Source: Stentor roeselii (taxonomy: Eukaryota; Ciliophora; Heterotrichea; Heterotrichida; Stentoridae). Taken from it: a stretch of DNA of 64,000 nt. Each line of letters opens with the position of its first letter. Within the stretch, counting starts at the first letter, position 1. The notes below the pieces were generated by a model. That model had not been told where the DNA came from. It saw nothing but the letters and a program-made list of their open reading frames with translations, and ran no database searches. The DNA is taken from the NCBI GenBank assembly GCA_006503475.1, contig RSEH01000217.1, positions 19,363 to 83,362 of the forward strand, written 5' to 3'. Both the position numbers and the translations under genes were made by a program. This document shows positions 10,049 to 18,208 of the stretch, piece by piece.

Positions 10049-11788
10049 TTAACCATCTACAAACTCATGAAAAATCAACTCAAATCTATTTTCTCCGTTA
10101 AGGTCAATGAAATCTCCGAGAGGTGGAGAAAAAACAGGATCTAATGCGATTTTAAAAGCGTTTTCAAGCATCGCAGGGATTAACTTCGAGAGATACGGCG
10201 AAGAAAGTTCAAGACAAGGATTTGTATTAACTTCAATAAGCCAAGGTTTAAACGCCCTGTCAACCATGAAGTCATATCCAAAGATTTCCATACAATTCGC
10301 TCTTTTATTACAATCAATTCTACAAAAACTTGCAAGAAGAGTATCTCTGACCATTTCCTTGATTTCTGGAAGAACATCATTAAAAAAGTTAGGTTTTTTA
10401 TCAGGAAATCTTCTATCAAGGTACTTTTGAAATTCATGATAACTCATTTTATTGCCGTTTTCGTATTTTCCGTAGTCTTTTGAGTTCTTTTGAATAGCGT
10501 CGTTAGTTAAATGAACGTATAAGTTAGAACAGTCCTTCACATTAAACTCGTGACTTGCCGTGCGTAAATATCCATCAAGGTAAAAATAACCTTGCATGAC
10601 TCCATTGATGACAGTCACTAGTGAGTAACACCTAATATCAAACTTTCTTTTTGATATCAACAAAGGACTTTCAATGTACTTTTGAATAATCACTGTATGC
10701 TCACTAGATTCAATCAACTTTGAAACCTCTTCAATTGTCTTACAAACAGAAATTCCTTGTCCTCTATTTGTAAATTCACCTGGTTTTACTATCCAGATGT
10801 TTTGAAAGGCAGGGTGTTGTTCTTTGTACTTCTCGAATTCCTCGAATTTCAATAAAAAGGACTGGAATTCAATATCGGACTTTTGAGAAATATGGAAAGT
10901 TAAAGGAACTTTACTGAAAACATCGATGTTTTTAATAGTGTAGAAATCTTTCATTGTAAAAAAAAGACTTTTTTTATTGGAAATTTGGTTGTTGAATTCA
11001 AGTTTGTTATGCATTTTCAGTGACTCTGAAAAGATTTTTTCTGGTTTTAATGGACAGAAACTTTTAGAGTCTGTTATTAACTTCATGCCTGTTGGAAGGT
11101 CTTTTCCGGGAATGGAAAAAAATGGGTCTTTTTCTTGTGGCTTGTTGAGAAGACTTGGAAGACTTGCGAGATATGCTTTGTCCTTCCATTGAGTCCAGAC
11201 GAAATTCGCTTTTTCTTTGTCTTCTGTTAAGTTCCACCAGTTTCGGCTTAAAATCGTTTTTTTTACTAGTGATGAGTTGTTTCCTCGACCGATAAAAACT
11301 GAGTAGTTCACGAAATACGAAGAATTTGGCTCGATTCCGTTTGAGGAGTTTAGGATTTTTTTCCACAGCTTTGAATCTTCGAGCTTGCTACGACCGAATG
11401 GTTTGGGTTTTTGAAGAGAGAGTTGCTTTGGAGATAAGAACTTTAGCACTGAGGTTGGACTTCCTGAAGTAAAAAGTTTATGTGATAAATTTTTCCTAAA
11501 TTTCGAAGGAGAAACGTTGGGTCTAGAAGTCTTAAATACAGACACCTGCGCAGTTTTTTTATTTTTTTTCATTGAAATTTTCGCTTCAGGACTATTCACA
11601 TATCTAATCGGTGAGAATTGAAGAGATTTTTCAAAGTTCGAATCTCTCCGACTGAAAACTTTTTTCTTTGTTTTTTGAAGTTCACTACTTTCATTTGGAA
11701 GTCGAAGTTCAGGTGAAAAAAACCTGATTTTCCCTTTCAAGTTTTTTTGAGCGATTCTTTTCGTGCTAGCCAAGTAATTTTTTTCCAT
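10049..11788 (-). CDS. Tubulin-tyrosine-ligase-like (TTLL) protein
   Basis: A 579-residue protein. The N-terminal 140 residues are basic and disordered. The TTL ATP-grasp domain covers roughly residues 150-560. Visible TTL blocks are NYSVFIGRGNN and NWWNLTE at the front, WIVKPGEFTNRGQGI (nucleotide-binding loop), KFDIRCYSLVT, VHLTNDAIQK, FGYDFMVD and the metal-binding IEVNTNPCLE. Enzymes of this group add tyrosine, glutamate or glycine to tubulin tails in axonemes and cortical microtubules. The front block and the EVNTNPCLE form are common in large ciliate TTLL families, but the added amino acid cannot be decided from these motifs. A second TTLL of a different subfamily lies at 41503-43644. 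Confidence 0.88.
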   Translation of the reverse strand: MEKNYLASTKRIAQKNLKGKIRFFSPELRLPNESSELQKTKKKVFSRRDSNFEKSLQFSPIRYVNSPEAKISMKKNKKTAQVSVFKTSRPNVSPSKFRKNLSHKLFTSGSPTSVLKFLSPKQLSLQKPKPFGRSKLEDSKLWKKILNSSNGIEPNSSYFVNYSVFIGRGNNSSLVKKTILSRNWWNLTEDKEKANFVWTQWKDKAYLASLPSLLNKPQEKDPFFSIPGKDLPTGMKLITDSKSFCPLKPEKIFSESLKMHNKLEFNNQISNKKSLFFTMKDFYTIKNIDVFSKVPLTFHISQKSDIEFQSFLLKFEEFEKYKEQHPAFQNIWIVKPGEFTNRGQGISVCKTIEEVSKLIESSEHTVIIQKYIESPLLISKRKFDIRCYSLVTVINGVMQGYFYLDGYLRTASHEFNVKDCSNLYVHLTNDAIQKNSKDYGKYENGNKMSYHEFQKYLDRRFPDKKPNFFNDVLPEIKEMVRDTLLASFCRIDCNKRANCMEIFGYDFMVDRAFKPWLIEVNTNPCLELSSPYLSKLIPAMLENAFKIALDPVFSPPLGDFIDLNGENRFELIFHEFVDG

Positions 11789-11879
11789 AGTTTAAATGAT
11801 TTGCATGATTGAATTTAAAGCTTTTAAAAAAAATCATTAAAAATAGAAGAATTTTATCAGCTAAAAAACATCTTTACTG

Positions 11880-12659
11880 TTAAACCTCGATATTCCTTAA
11901 ACATACCTCAGCAATCACTATTGTTGCATCGTTATTCTTCCCTTTTAAGTTGTTACCAGTCTTCACTCCGAAGGGTTTTTCAGCTTTTTCATCCATGAAG
12001 ACAGATTGAGCCTTCTCAGTGATCATCTCAGCAACGATTTCTAAGTCAGGAATTTCATGAAGTAACATGAAAGGCTTTATGGTTTTTAGAACACTCTCCA
12101 TGGTCAAGTTGTGTGAAACTCCATCGGAAAAGAGTAAAATTACGTCCTTATCCTTCACCTCTAAAGTCTTAACTTGAGCATCACTCGGTTCTATTCCTCC
12201 AATTCCCAAATCAAAAGGAAAATCAAATTTTTCCCCAAACTCTTCACATTCCTTAACAATCTTCACATCATTTCCCTCCTTCCTAAGTAAAACAAGTCCA
12301 GAGTCTCCGACCCACCCAGTAAAAACCAAATTTTTTTCAGGGTGTATCAAAGCAAGAATACAAGTAGAACTTCCAGGAGTGTTAGTCATGGCATTAGCAG
12401 CAGACAATATATGAAGAGGGTCATAATTATTCCCTTCAGGTAAAGAATTCTGAGCTTTTACAATATTTGAAGCAAGTTCCCAAGCGTGAAGCCCTGGGTC
12501 AATGCCTTGAGTTCTCCATTTGCTTTGACCGTCACAAAGTGTTATAAGTCTTGGAGTGAGAGAATAAGCGTCTTCAGGCTTTCCACTGTGTTCTAGCTCT
12601 GGAGAGGTCCACCCTGCGGTTTTAAAAGTATTCGTAAGGGAAAAAAACCTGCGGATCAT
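11880..12659 (-). CDS. PP2C-type protein phosphatase, PTC7-like
   Basis: A 259-residue PPM-family Ser/Thr phosphatase of the PTC7/PPTC7 type. Expected metal-binding acids are present: Glu29-Asp30 (PEDAY), Asp43 (LCDGQSKW), Asp in VGDSG, Asp in LFSDGVSHN, and Asp in KNNDATIV. The GSSTCILA and WRTQGIDPG blocks follow the PTC7 pattern, in which the phosphatase acts in mitochondria. The basic, hydrophobic beginning MIRRFFSLTNTF is compatible with a mitochondrial presequence. The usual GVGGW after the second motif is GQSKW here, a small deviation. The ATG lies 19 bp from the divergent ATG of the small gene at 12679, so the two share a very short promoter region. Confidence 0.85.
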   Translation of the reverse strand: MIRRFFSLTNTFKTAGWTSPELEHSGKPEDAYSLTPRLITLCDGQSKWRTQGIDPGLHAWELASNIVKAQNSLPEGNNYDPLHILSAANAMTNTPGSSTCILALIHPEKNLVFTGWVGDSGLVLLRKEGNDVKIVKECEEFGEKFDFPFDLGIGGIEPSDAQVKTLEVKDKDVILLFSDGVSHNLTMESVLKTIKPFMLLHEIPDLEIVAEMITEKAQSVFMDEKAEKPFGVKTGNNLKGKNNDATIVIAEVCLRNIEV

Positions 12660-12678
12660 TTAAAGTATTATAATTCAC

Positions 12679-13053
12679 ATGCAAAATAATGATTTTATGT
12701 ATCAGACTGACTTTGAAAGTGGAAAAGATATTAAAAGAGTTGAACTTAGTCCGAAAAGAGTTGATATTTGCTTGAAATATGAAAAAAATCATAGTAATTC
12801 GGTTAGGGTTCCTAAGATGATCACGCATAAGAGGAAAATTTCTGATGGGGAATTTAGGAAAAAGGAGAAACACTTGCCGACTATTTTTAGAAATCCTGTT
12901 ATTCCGGTTACTTCGGTTTCTCAGAGCCATAGGCAGAATATTATAAGGAAAAGACTTCAGAAACACTGTCATTCACTTTACCAACCTACGCTTTACCCTC
13001 GTAATTTGAAATACTCGTTAATACTTGACAATTTTTATCTAAGTTCTACCTAA
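12679..13053 (+). CDS. Small basic hypothetical protein
   Basis: A 124-residue Lys/Arg-rich protein with no recognised domain. Residues about 20-60 (VELSPKRVDICLKY, RVPKMITHKRKISDGEF) look like short linear motifs in a disordered chain. I favour this strand over the antisense open frame at 12622-12972 because it has a good ATG placed divergently from the PTC7-like gene with only 19 bp between. Its stop codon (TAA at 13051-13053) overlaps by 4 bp the stop codon of the convergent transposase gene (TAG on the minus strand, 13052-13050). Confidence 0.55.
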   Translation: MQNNDFMYQTDFESGKDIKRVELSPKRVDICLKYEKNHSNSVRVPKMITHKRKISDGEFRKKEKHLPTIFRNPVIPVTSVSQSHRQNIIRKRLQKHCHSLYQPTLYPRNLKYSLILDNFYLSST

Positions 13054-14207
13054 TTAACCTCATTTTCCCCTTTTCTCTTCTGATACTCATTCAAAATTCC
13101 AGAAAGTTCATTCAAAACCGTAGCAATTTCATTTTTCTTACAATCCCTCTTAAACTGTCTCATCCAGCAAAAAGTATGCAAATAATGCTGAAAGTTGACA
13201 AACCTTCGATGTTTCTTAATCCAATACTTGGCCCAGCACCAAGAAATTTCAATATTTTGGGTATGAATTTCTCTACTTTTCGGATTAACAAAAAACCTAG
13301 AATGATCAACAGTATAATGTGGAAATCCAAGTTCAGCAAGATGATTATAAGCATTCCACTGATCAGAAATAACAGTAGTTCCCGTTTCACATATTTTCTG
13401 AATAATCGGCAATAAAACCGCAGCAGTTCTTTTGCTGACAAGTTCCATATAAACAAGTTTTCTTTCTCTTTCATAAAGTCCAAATACCCATTTATCAGTC
13501 CCCACTTGACATGGTTTATCTTTCGAGCTTCTAAAGCAGGACTCATCAATTTCGACGACTCCTCGAAAGCGAGGAAGATTTTTCACAAAATGCTCTGAAA
13601 CGATTTCTCTTAATTTTTCAGTGATTGGCTTGATTACCTTGCGTTCCACGTTGATCATGGTGAGGATGTTTGTATTGGGTTGGTTCATTGCCCATAAAAA
13701 AAGGGTTAAAACGATTTTTCCAACTGTTATGTCAGGATGGTCCCAAAGAGTTCCTTCGGTCACTGGACAACGAAATCCGCATTCACAGTAGAAAAAAAAA
13801 TGCTTTAAAAATGGTTTTAATTCACATTTTTTTCCACATTTGCAGAAGTGAACTGAACTTAAAAAACGCTTTTGGAATAAAAAACTCATTGCGAGTTCTG
13901 GGTCGTAGACTATGTTTAAAATGTTTAGAGGAAGGTTTAGGTTCTCGATGTAGGTTAGAAGACCTGAGTCACGGATGTGAAGCTTTGGAAGGATTGGCGA
14001 TTTCATGTAAAGTTTTTGCTTTATTAGAGTAAGGGATTTTAGTAACTCGCTTTTCTTGTGGTGCAGGTCCTCATTCAGTTCTTTGATGACCTTGTATTGT
14101 TGCCGTAATTTAGAGTTTTCAATAGATAAATACATAGAAGATGACAACAAGTCGACACAAGTTTCACAAGAAAGTATCCGAGATTCATGATCTTTACAAC
14201 TGTACAT
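13050..14207 (-). CDS. Merlin/IS1595 (ISXO2-like) DDE transposase with B-box-like N-terminus
   Basis: A 385-residue protein. The N-terminus has Cys4, His7, Cys14 and Cys17 in B-box-like spacing, followed by a coiled coil (about residues 25-66). A zinc ribbon with Cys122, Cys124, Cys128, Cys141, Cys143 and Cys147 precedes the ISXO2-like DDE domain. The catalytic residues appear intact: Asp221 (VVEIDESCF), Asp282 (VISDQWNAY) and Glu320 (IHTQNIEISW). I find no terminal inverted repeats or target-site duplication in the flanks. The 3' end abuts the neighbouring gene so closely that an element boundary there would lie inside that gene. The promoter block equals that of histone H4. The features fit a host-retained transposase gene, perhaps used in genome rearrangement; that role is inference. 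Confidence 0.9.
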   Translation of the reverse strand: MYSCKDHESRILSCETCVDLLSSSMYLSIENSKLRQQYKVIKELNEDLHHKKSELLKSLTLIKQKLYMKSPILPKLHIRDSGLLTYIENLNLPLNILNIVYDPELAMSFLFQKRFLSSVHFCKCGKKCELKPFLKHFFFYCECGFRCPVTEGTLWDHPDITVGKIVLTLFLWAMNQPNTNILTMINVERKVIKPITEKLREIVSEHFVKNLPRFRGVVEIDESCFRSSKDKPCQVGTDKWVFGLYERERKLVYMELVSKRTAAVLLPIIQKICETGTTVISDQWNAYNHLAELGFPHYTVDHSRFFVNPKSREIHTQNIEISWCWAKYWIKKHRRFVNFQHYLHTFCWMRQFKRDCKKNEIATVLNELSGILNEYQKRKGENEVN

Positions 14208-14219
14208 TTATAGCCCCCT
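14208..14219 (-). promoter_or_regulatory. GGGGGCTATAA box abutting the transposase ATG
   Basis: Read on the minus strand the bases are AGGGGGCTATAA directly followed by ATG. Exactly the same 12 bp precede the ATG of histone H4 (24600-24611), and a variant GGGGGGATA precedes the HMG-box ATG (16985-16993). A core promoter or initiator role is inferred from this repetition and position. Confidence 0.55.
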
Positions 14220-14352
14220 CAAAAAAACAAATATATAAAACCATTGGCTATACTAAACTTTATAAACCTAAATCCACACCTCACAATTCAATAAAAAACC
14301 TCTAAAACCCTATCCATCTCAATCCCTCTAAAATTAAATTCATTAAATATCA

Positions 14353-16800
14353 CTAAACTTCCCCCTTCCAAGCCTTAGAATAACTTTTCCCTTCAAAATT
14401 CCAGGCATTTTTCATCATCAAATCAAAATACCTATCATCATCAATACTCGCAGAGACATGTGCATAATACTCTAAAAACTCATCAAAATTAACATTTCCA
14501 TCTCTTTTTCCATTTCCAAAAATCGAATGATGCATTTCAAAAGTATCTAAAAATTCACACAACACCTCATCTTCCGTTTTCCTTCCAAGTCTAACCTCAG
14601 GGTGCATAGAGGCATTATAAACTCCTCTCAAATCATCAATCCCAACAACTCCATCTCCACTTTTATCCAATTTCTTAAAAGCCGCTAAAACCAAAGCTTT
14701 TCTATTTTCATTCAACTGTCCCCTAACCCTATGAATAAACTCTTCATAATCCACAACTCCAGTACAATCCGCATCAAAATACTGAAAAAGTCTAGAAAGT
14801 TCTTCATCATTAAAATCAATCCGAAATTCTTTAACAGCTTTTTTAAATTCTTCAAATTCTAAAGTTTTATTTTGATTATCATCCATAATTCGAAATATTC
14901 TTGCAAGTCCAATAATCCCTCGAGCACCTCGACTAAGTAATTTTTCTTTGAATTTATTAAAAAGTTCTCCAGGTTGAAGTGCAGAATTTCTGATTCTTTC
15001 AAGTTTTCCTCCTGCCCAAGAAGCGGATCCTGCAGGTGGAATATTTTGATCACGGAAGTCGACATGTTTGGGTCTTAAATGAGTTGAATAGTCGACAGGT
15101 TCATTTGAAGTCCCAAAAGGTGCATTTTCAGCAACAGAGCCTCCGAACTGACTACGATGATGGTCAACAAGCCACTGTGCCTTATGGTTCGGGTTAAACG
15201 TTGAAGATGAAAAAGCCCCTGCCCAAGGGACCTGCTGTTTTAAAGGCTCTTGCAATCTCCAGGCGCTGTTCATCATGACCTCAAAATAAGCGTCATCATC
15301 GATACTTGACGAGACATTCGCATAGTACTCAAAAAACTCTTCTTTCGTCACTTTGCGTGAACCTTCAAAGTTAGAGGCAAGGCCATGGTGCATTTCAAAA
15401 GTGTCTAAAAATTCATTTAAAACTGCTTCTTCAGTCTTACGACCTGATCGCACGTCAGGGTGCTTCGAAGCTGAGTAGACTCCTCGTAAGTCGTCAATGT
15501 CAAGGACGTTGTTATGGTCTTTGTCAAGTCTTGACCATGCTTGTTCCACAAGTTTTCTTCGGAAAGAGTTGATTGGTCCTCGAATTGCTCGAAGAAGCTC
15601 GTCGTAGTCAATGCAGTTACTTCGGTCTCGGTCGATTTCAGTGAAAATTGAACGAACTTCTAATTCGCTTAGGTCTAAACGAAAGTCTCGACAGGCTTTA
15701 AAGAATTCAGAAAGGGATAAAGTATGGGAACCGTCGTCGTCCATTATTTGAAATTGCTTTGAAAGACCTAGAATGCCACGTGCACCACGACTTGAAAGCT
15801 TATTTTTTAACTTTTCTAAAGGATTTGAAAGGTCTGCACCAATTGAAGCGATTCTTTCAGGTTTTAAGGACTTTTGGCTTTCAAGTGACTCGTAAAGTCG
15901 CCAGGTCGATGTCAGGAGTTGGTCGAAGTAAAGGTCGTTTTGAATTGTGAAGGATAGAAAGGAGTAGTAAGAAAGGAACTCTTCTAAAGGTACTTCTTTT
16001 GATGGTCTTTTCTGGTATATTGAATGGTGTAAGTCAAAAGTTTGAACGAATTCATTTAACACCTCGTCTTGAGTTCTTTTTGATAGTTTTATGTCAGGAT
16101 GACCAACAGCGCAGTAAAGCTGTTCAATGACTGAAGCGGTTACCTCGTTGCTCTCATTTCGAATCTTTTCATAAGCTTTGACCGCCAAGTCCTTTCGGCT
16201 TTGAGAAAGGTTTTCCTTGACAAGAGTTAAAAATCTTTCACTTTGAACCAGTCCAGTTCCTTCTTCATCTAAAAAGTTAAACAAGAAGTCACAGTCCGAG
16301 TCAGAAATGTTCAGTCGAAACTCTTTGAAGACCCTTCCAAAGGCAGTGGAAGAGACTTCAGGGTCTTGTATCCAAAAGGCTTTAAAGAAGTTAATAACTC
16401 CACTAAGACCTCGAAGTCTTAACTTGTCTTGAAGTAACTCGATCAAGTCATCAACTCGTTGTTGGTGAATTGGAAAAGCTGAAGGCTTCGCTTGTAACTG
16501 TCTGCTTATTCTTGAGTCTTCTCCGAAGAGAGAACTGGAGAATTCTTTGTAGTCAAGAGAACCGCTTTGGTCTTTGTCGTAAGATGTGAAAAGACCCTCG
16601 AGTTCTGAAATGTCGTCAACTACGATTCCAATTTTTTCTACTGCTCGAAGCCACTCGGAAAGAGAAACTGTTCCAGAGTTGTTCAGGTCGAAGTACTTGA
16701 AGTACCGGATTAAAAGAGTCTCTTCACTTGTATGGACTGTTGATTTTTGTGATAGTTTTTCTTTTAAGATTTTTTCAAACTGCTCTTTGAAATTCGCCAT
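14353..16800 (-). CDS. Multi-unit calcyphosin-like EF-hand protein
   Basis: An 815-residue calcium-binding protein built from repeated calcyphosin-like modules. An N-terminal EF pair (DLNNSGTVSLSEW, DKDQSGSLDYKEF) is followed by three modules, each beginning near LRGLSG or LSSRGARGILGL and ending near SIDDD-YF. The second and third contain canonical loops (DDDGSHTLSLSEF, DRDRSNCIDYDEL, DKDHNNVLDIDDL; DDNQNKTLEFEEF, DADCTGVVDYEEF, DKSGDGVVGIDDL). The first module is more degenerate, with several loops missing acidic positions. Linkers between modules carry Gly/Pro and Ser. Animal calcyphosins have one module of about 200 residues, so this is a fused tandem array. In a contractile ciliate a calcium-sensing or cytoskeletal scaffold role is plausible. 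Confidence 0.88.
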   Translation of the reverse strand: MANFKEQFEKILKEKLSQKSTVHTSEETLLIRYFKYFDLNNSGTVSLSEWLRAVEKIGIVVDDISELEGLFTSYDKDQSGSLDYKEFSSSLFGEDSRISRQLQAKPSAFPIHQQRVDDLIELLQDKLRLRGLSGVINFFKAFWIQDPEVSSTAFGRVFKEFRLNISDSDCDFLFNFLDEEGTGLVQSERFLTLVKENLSQSRKDLAVKAYEKIRNESNEVTASVIEQLYCAVGHPDIKLSKRTQDEVLNEFVQTFDLHHSIYQKRPSKEVPLEEFLSYYSFLSFTIQNDLYFDQLLTSTWRLYESLESQKSLKPERIASIGADLSNPLEKLKNKLSSRGARGILGLSKQFQIMDDDGSHTLSLSEFFKACRDFRLDLSELEVRSIFTEIDRDRSNCIDYDELLRAIRGPINSFRRKLVEQAWSRLDKDHNNVLDIDDLRGVYSASKHPDVRSGRKTEEAVLNEFLDTFEMHHGLASNFEGSRKVTKEEFFEYYANVSSSIDDDAYFEVMMNSAWRLQEPLKQQVPWAGAFSSSTFNPNHKAQWLVDHHRSQFGGSVAENAPFGTSNEPVDYSTHLRPKHVDFRDQNIPPAGSASWAGGKLERIRNSALQPGELFNKFKEKLLSRGARGIIGLARIFRIMDDNQNKTLEFEEFKKAVKEFRIDFNDEELSRLFQYFDADCTGVVDYEEFIHRVRGQLNENRKALVLAAFKKLDKSGDGVVGIDDLRGVYNASMHPEVRLGRKTEDEVLCEFLDTFEMHHSIFGNGKRDGNVNFDEFLEYYAHVSASIDDDRYFDLMMKNAWNFEGKSYSKAWKGEV

Positions 16801-16984
16801 TATTACCGCTTTTTCTTCGAAATGAGAAAAAAGGGTTTTTTGAGATTTTTAAGAAGAGGATTTTTTTAAGAAGGGATTTTTGGAAATGTTGGGAAATTTG
16901 AAGGATTTTTGAAGAAAGTTGATTTATTTCGAAAAAAAGTTGATTTTTTTGAGATGTGAGTTGATAGTGTTTAATTATTTAATT

Positions 16985-16993
16985 GGGGGGATA
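16985..16993 (+). promoter_or_regulatory. GGGGGGATA box abutting the HMG-box gene ATG
   Basis: Six Gs and ATA lie immediately before the ATG at 16994. This is a variant of the GGGGGCTATAA block found in front of the transposase and histone H4 genes, and it supports choosing the ATG at 16994. Confidence 0.4.
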
Positions 16994-17431
16994 ATGAGTA
17001 AAAGATCACTTGTGAGAAGGCCTTGCTCAGCCTATCGCACTTATATCAACAGTAGGAAGCAAGAACTGGTTCATAGAACTGGACTTCCTTTGAAGGACAT
17101 CATCGAGCTTATCACTGAAGAGTGGAGTCTCATGACTGATGAACAGAAGTCCCCCTTTGTTGATGCCTTCGAGCAGGAAAAGGCTTATTACGACACCATC
17201 AAGGAAGATATTGAAGAAATCGATGTGGATAGCTTCATGGAAACCATCAAAGAAGCTAGGAAACAAAAGACTGTCAAGGATGAATTCAAAGAAGATGATG
17301 TTTTGTCCATTGTTAATCATCGCAACAAGTGGAAAAAAACTTGGACTAAGCAAAAAAAGGAAAAAGTCAGGATTCAGAAGGTGTTTAATGAGCTTCAGGC
17401 AAAAAAGATTAAAAGACTGAAGTTAAATTAA
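16994..17431 (+). CDS. HMG-box protein
   Basis: A 145-residue protein with one HMG box at residues about 8-75 (RRPCSAYRTYINSRKQEL, then EEWSLMTDEQKSPFVDAFE with YYDTI). The order of Pro, Tyr, Trp and Lys positions follows the family, which bends DNA in chromatin. The C-terminal half is an acidic segment and then a strongly basic helix (KWKKTWTKQKKEK), probably nuclear. The start is the ATG at 16994, chosen because of the preceding GGGGGGATA block and because the frame upstream has no ATG. The gene lies between the EF-hand gene (divergent, about 190 bp away) and the telomere-like repeat region. Confidence 0.85.
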   Translation: MSKRSLVRRPCSAYRTYINSRKQELVHRTGLPLKDIIELITEEWSLMTDEQKSPFVDAFEQEKAYYDTIKEDIEEIDVDSFMETIKEARKQKTVKDEFKEDDVLSIVNHRNKWKKTWTKQKKEKVRIQKVFNELQAKKIKRLKLN

Positions 17432-17569
17432 TATTTTTTATAGCTTTTGCAACATGAGAGAGATTATTTAAAACAGATGAAAAGTGGTCGTTACTCAAAT
17501 TTTTCTTAAAGAAAGTCATTATTTCCTAGAAATCACTGAAAGTATTAAGAAAAGAGTCCAAGTTATCAA

Positions 17570-18195
17570 ATCTTGATATTTTATGAAGAATGAGTTAACA
17601 TCATCTTTTGATCTAACACCCAGTTGATTATTCCATCTTTTGATTAAACAGCCAGTTATTCATCTCATCTTAAGATTTAACACCCAATAAACCATCTCTT
17701 CTTGAGACGTAACACCCTAACACCCTAGCATCTTTTCATCTTACACCCAGTTTATTATTCCATCTTTTGATTAAACAGCCAATTATTCATCTCATCTTAA
17801 GATTTAACACCCAATAAACCATCTCTTCTTGAGACGTAACACCCTAACACCCTAGCATCTTTTCATCTTACACCCAGTTTATTATTCCATCTTTTGATTA
17901 AACAGCCAGTTATTCATCTCATCTTAAGATTTAACACCCAATAAACCATCTCTTCTTGAGACGTAACACCCTAACACCCTAGCATCTTTTCATCTAACAC
18001 CCAATTATCATTTCCTCTTTGTTCTAGCACCCAGTTAATGAATCTTTACTAACACCCAGTTAATTTTCTTTCATCTAACACCCAGACAATCATTTCTCAT
18101 CTACACCCAGACAATCATCTCTTCTTTCATCTAACACCCTGTTAATCATCTTATCTTTTGATCTAACACCCTTACACCCAGTTAATCATGGTGTA
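17570..18195. repeat. Degenerate telomere-like (TAACACCC) array with three 127-bp units
   Basis: The stretch is dominated by variants of TAACACCC. Three near-identical units start at 17630, 17757 and 17884, each beginning ATTCCATCTTTTGATTAAAC, a period of 127 bp. Each unit carries AACACCCTAACACCCTAG (17711, 17838, 17965), which contains CCCTAACA, recalled as the heterotrich telomere repeat. Downstream, to about 18190, irregular units of 25-35 bp repeat TAACACCCAG with TTAATCAT. No coding potential is evident. The array occupies the gap between the HMG-box gene and the repeat-rich protein gene, whose ATG is at 18209. The strand bias is C-rich on the plus strand. Confidence 0.85.
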
Positions 18196-18208
18196 AAATA
18201 ATCGTTAA

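Noticed and set aside
12622-12972. A 116-codon minus-strand open frame
   Set aside because: Overlaps the better-placed plus-strand gene at 12679 and the start of the PTC7-like gene; composition looks antisense.
14208-14352. Terminal inverted repeat of the Merlin element upstream of the transposase
   Set aside because: No inverted match was seen between this flank and the bases beyond 13050, which are coding sequence of the neighbouring gene.
17027-17353. Minus-strand open frame across the HMG-box gene
   Set aside because: Antisense of a recognised HMG-box coding region.
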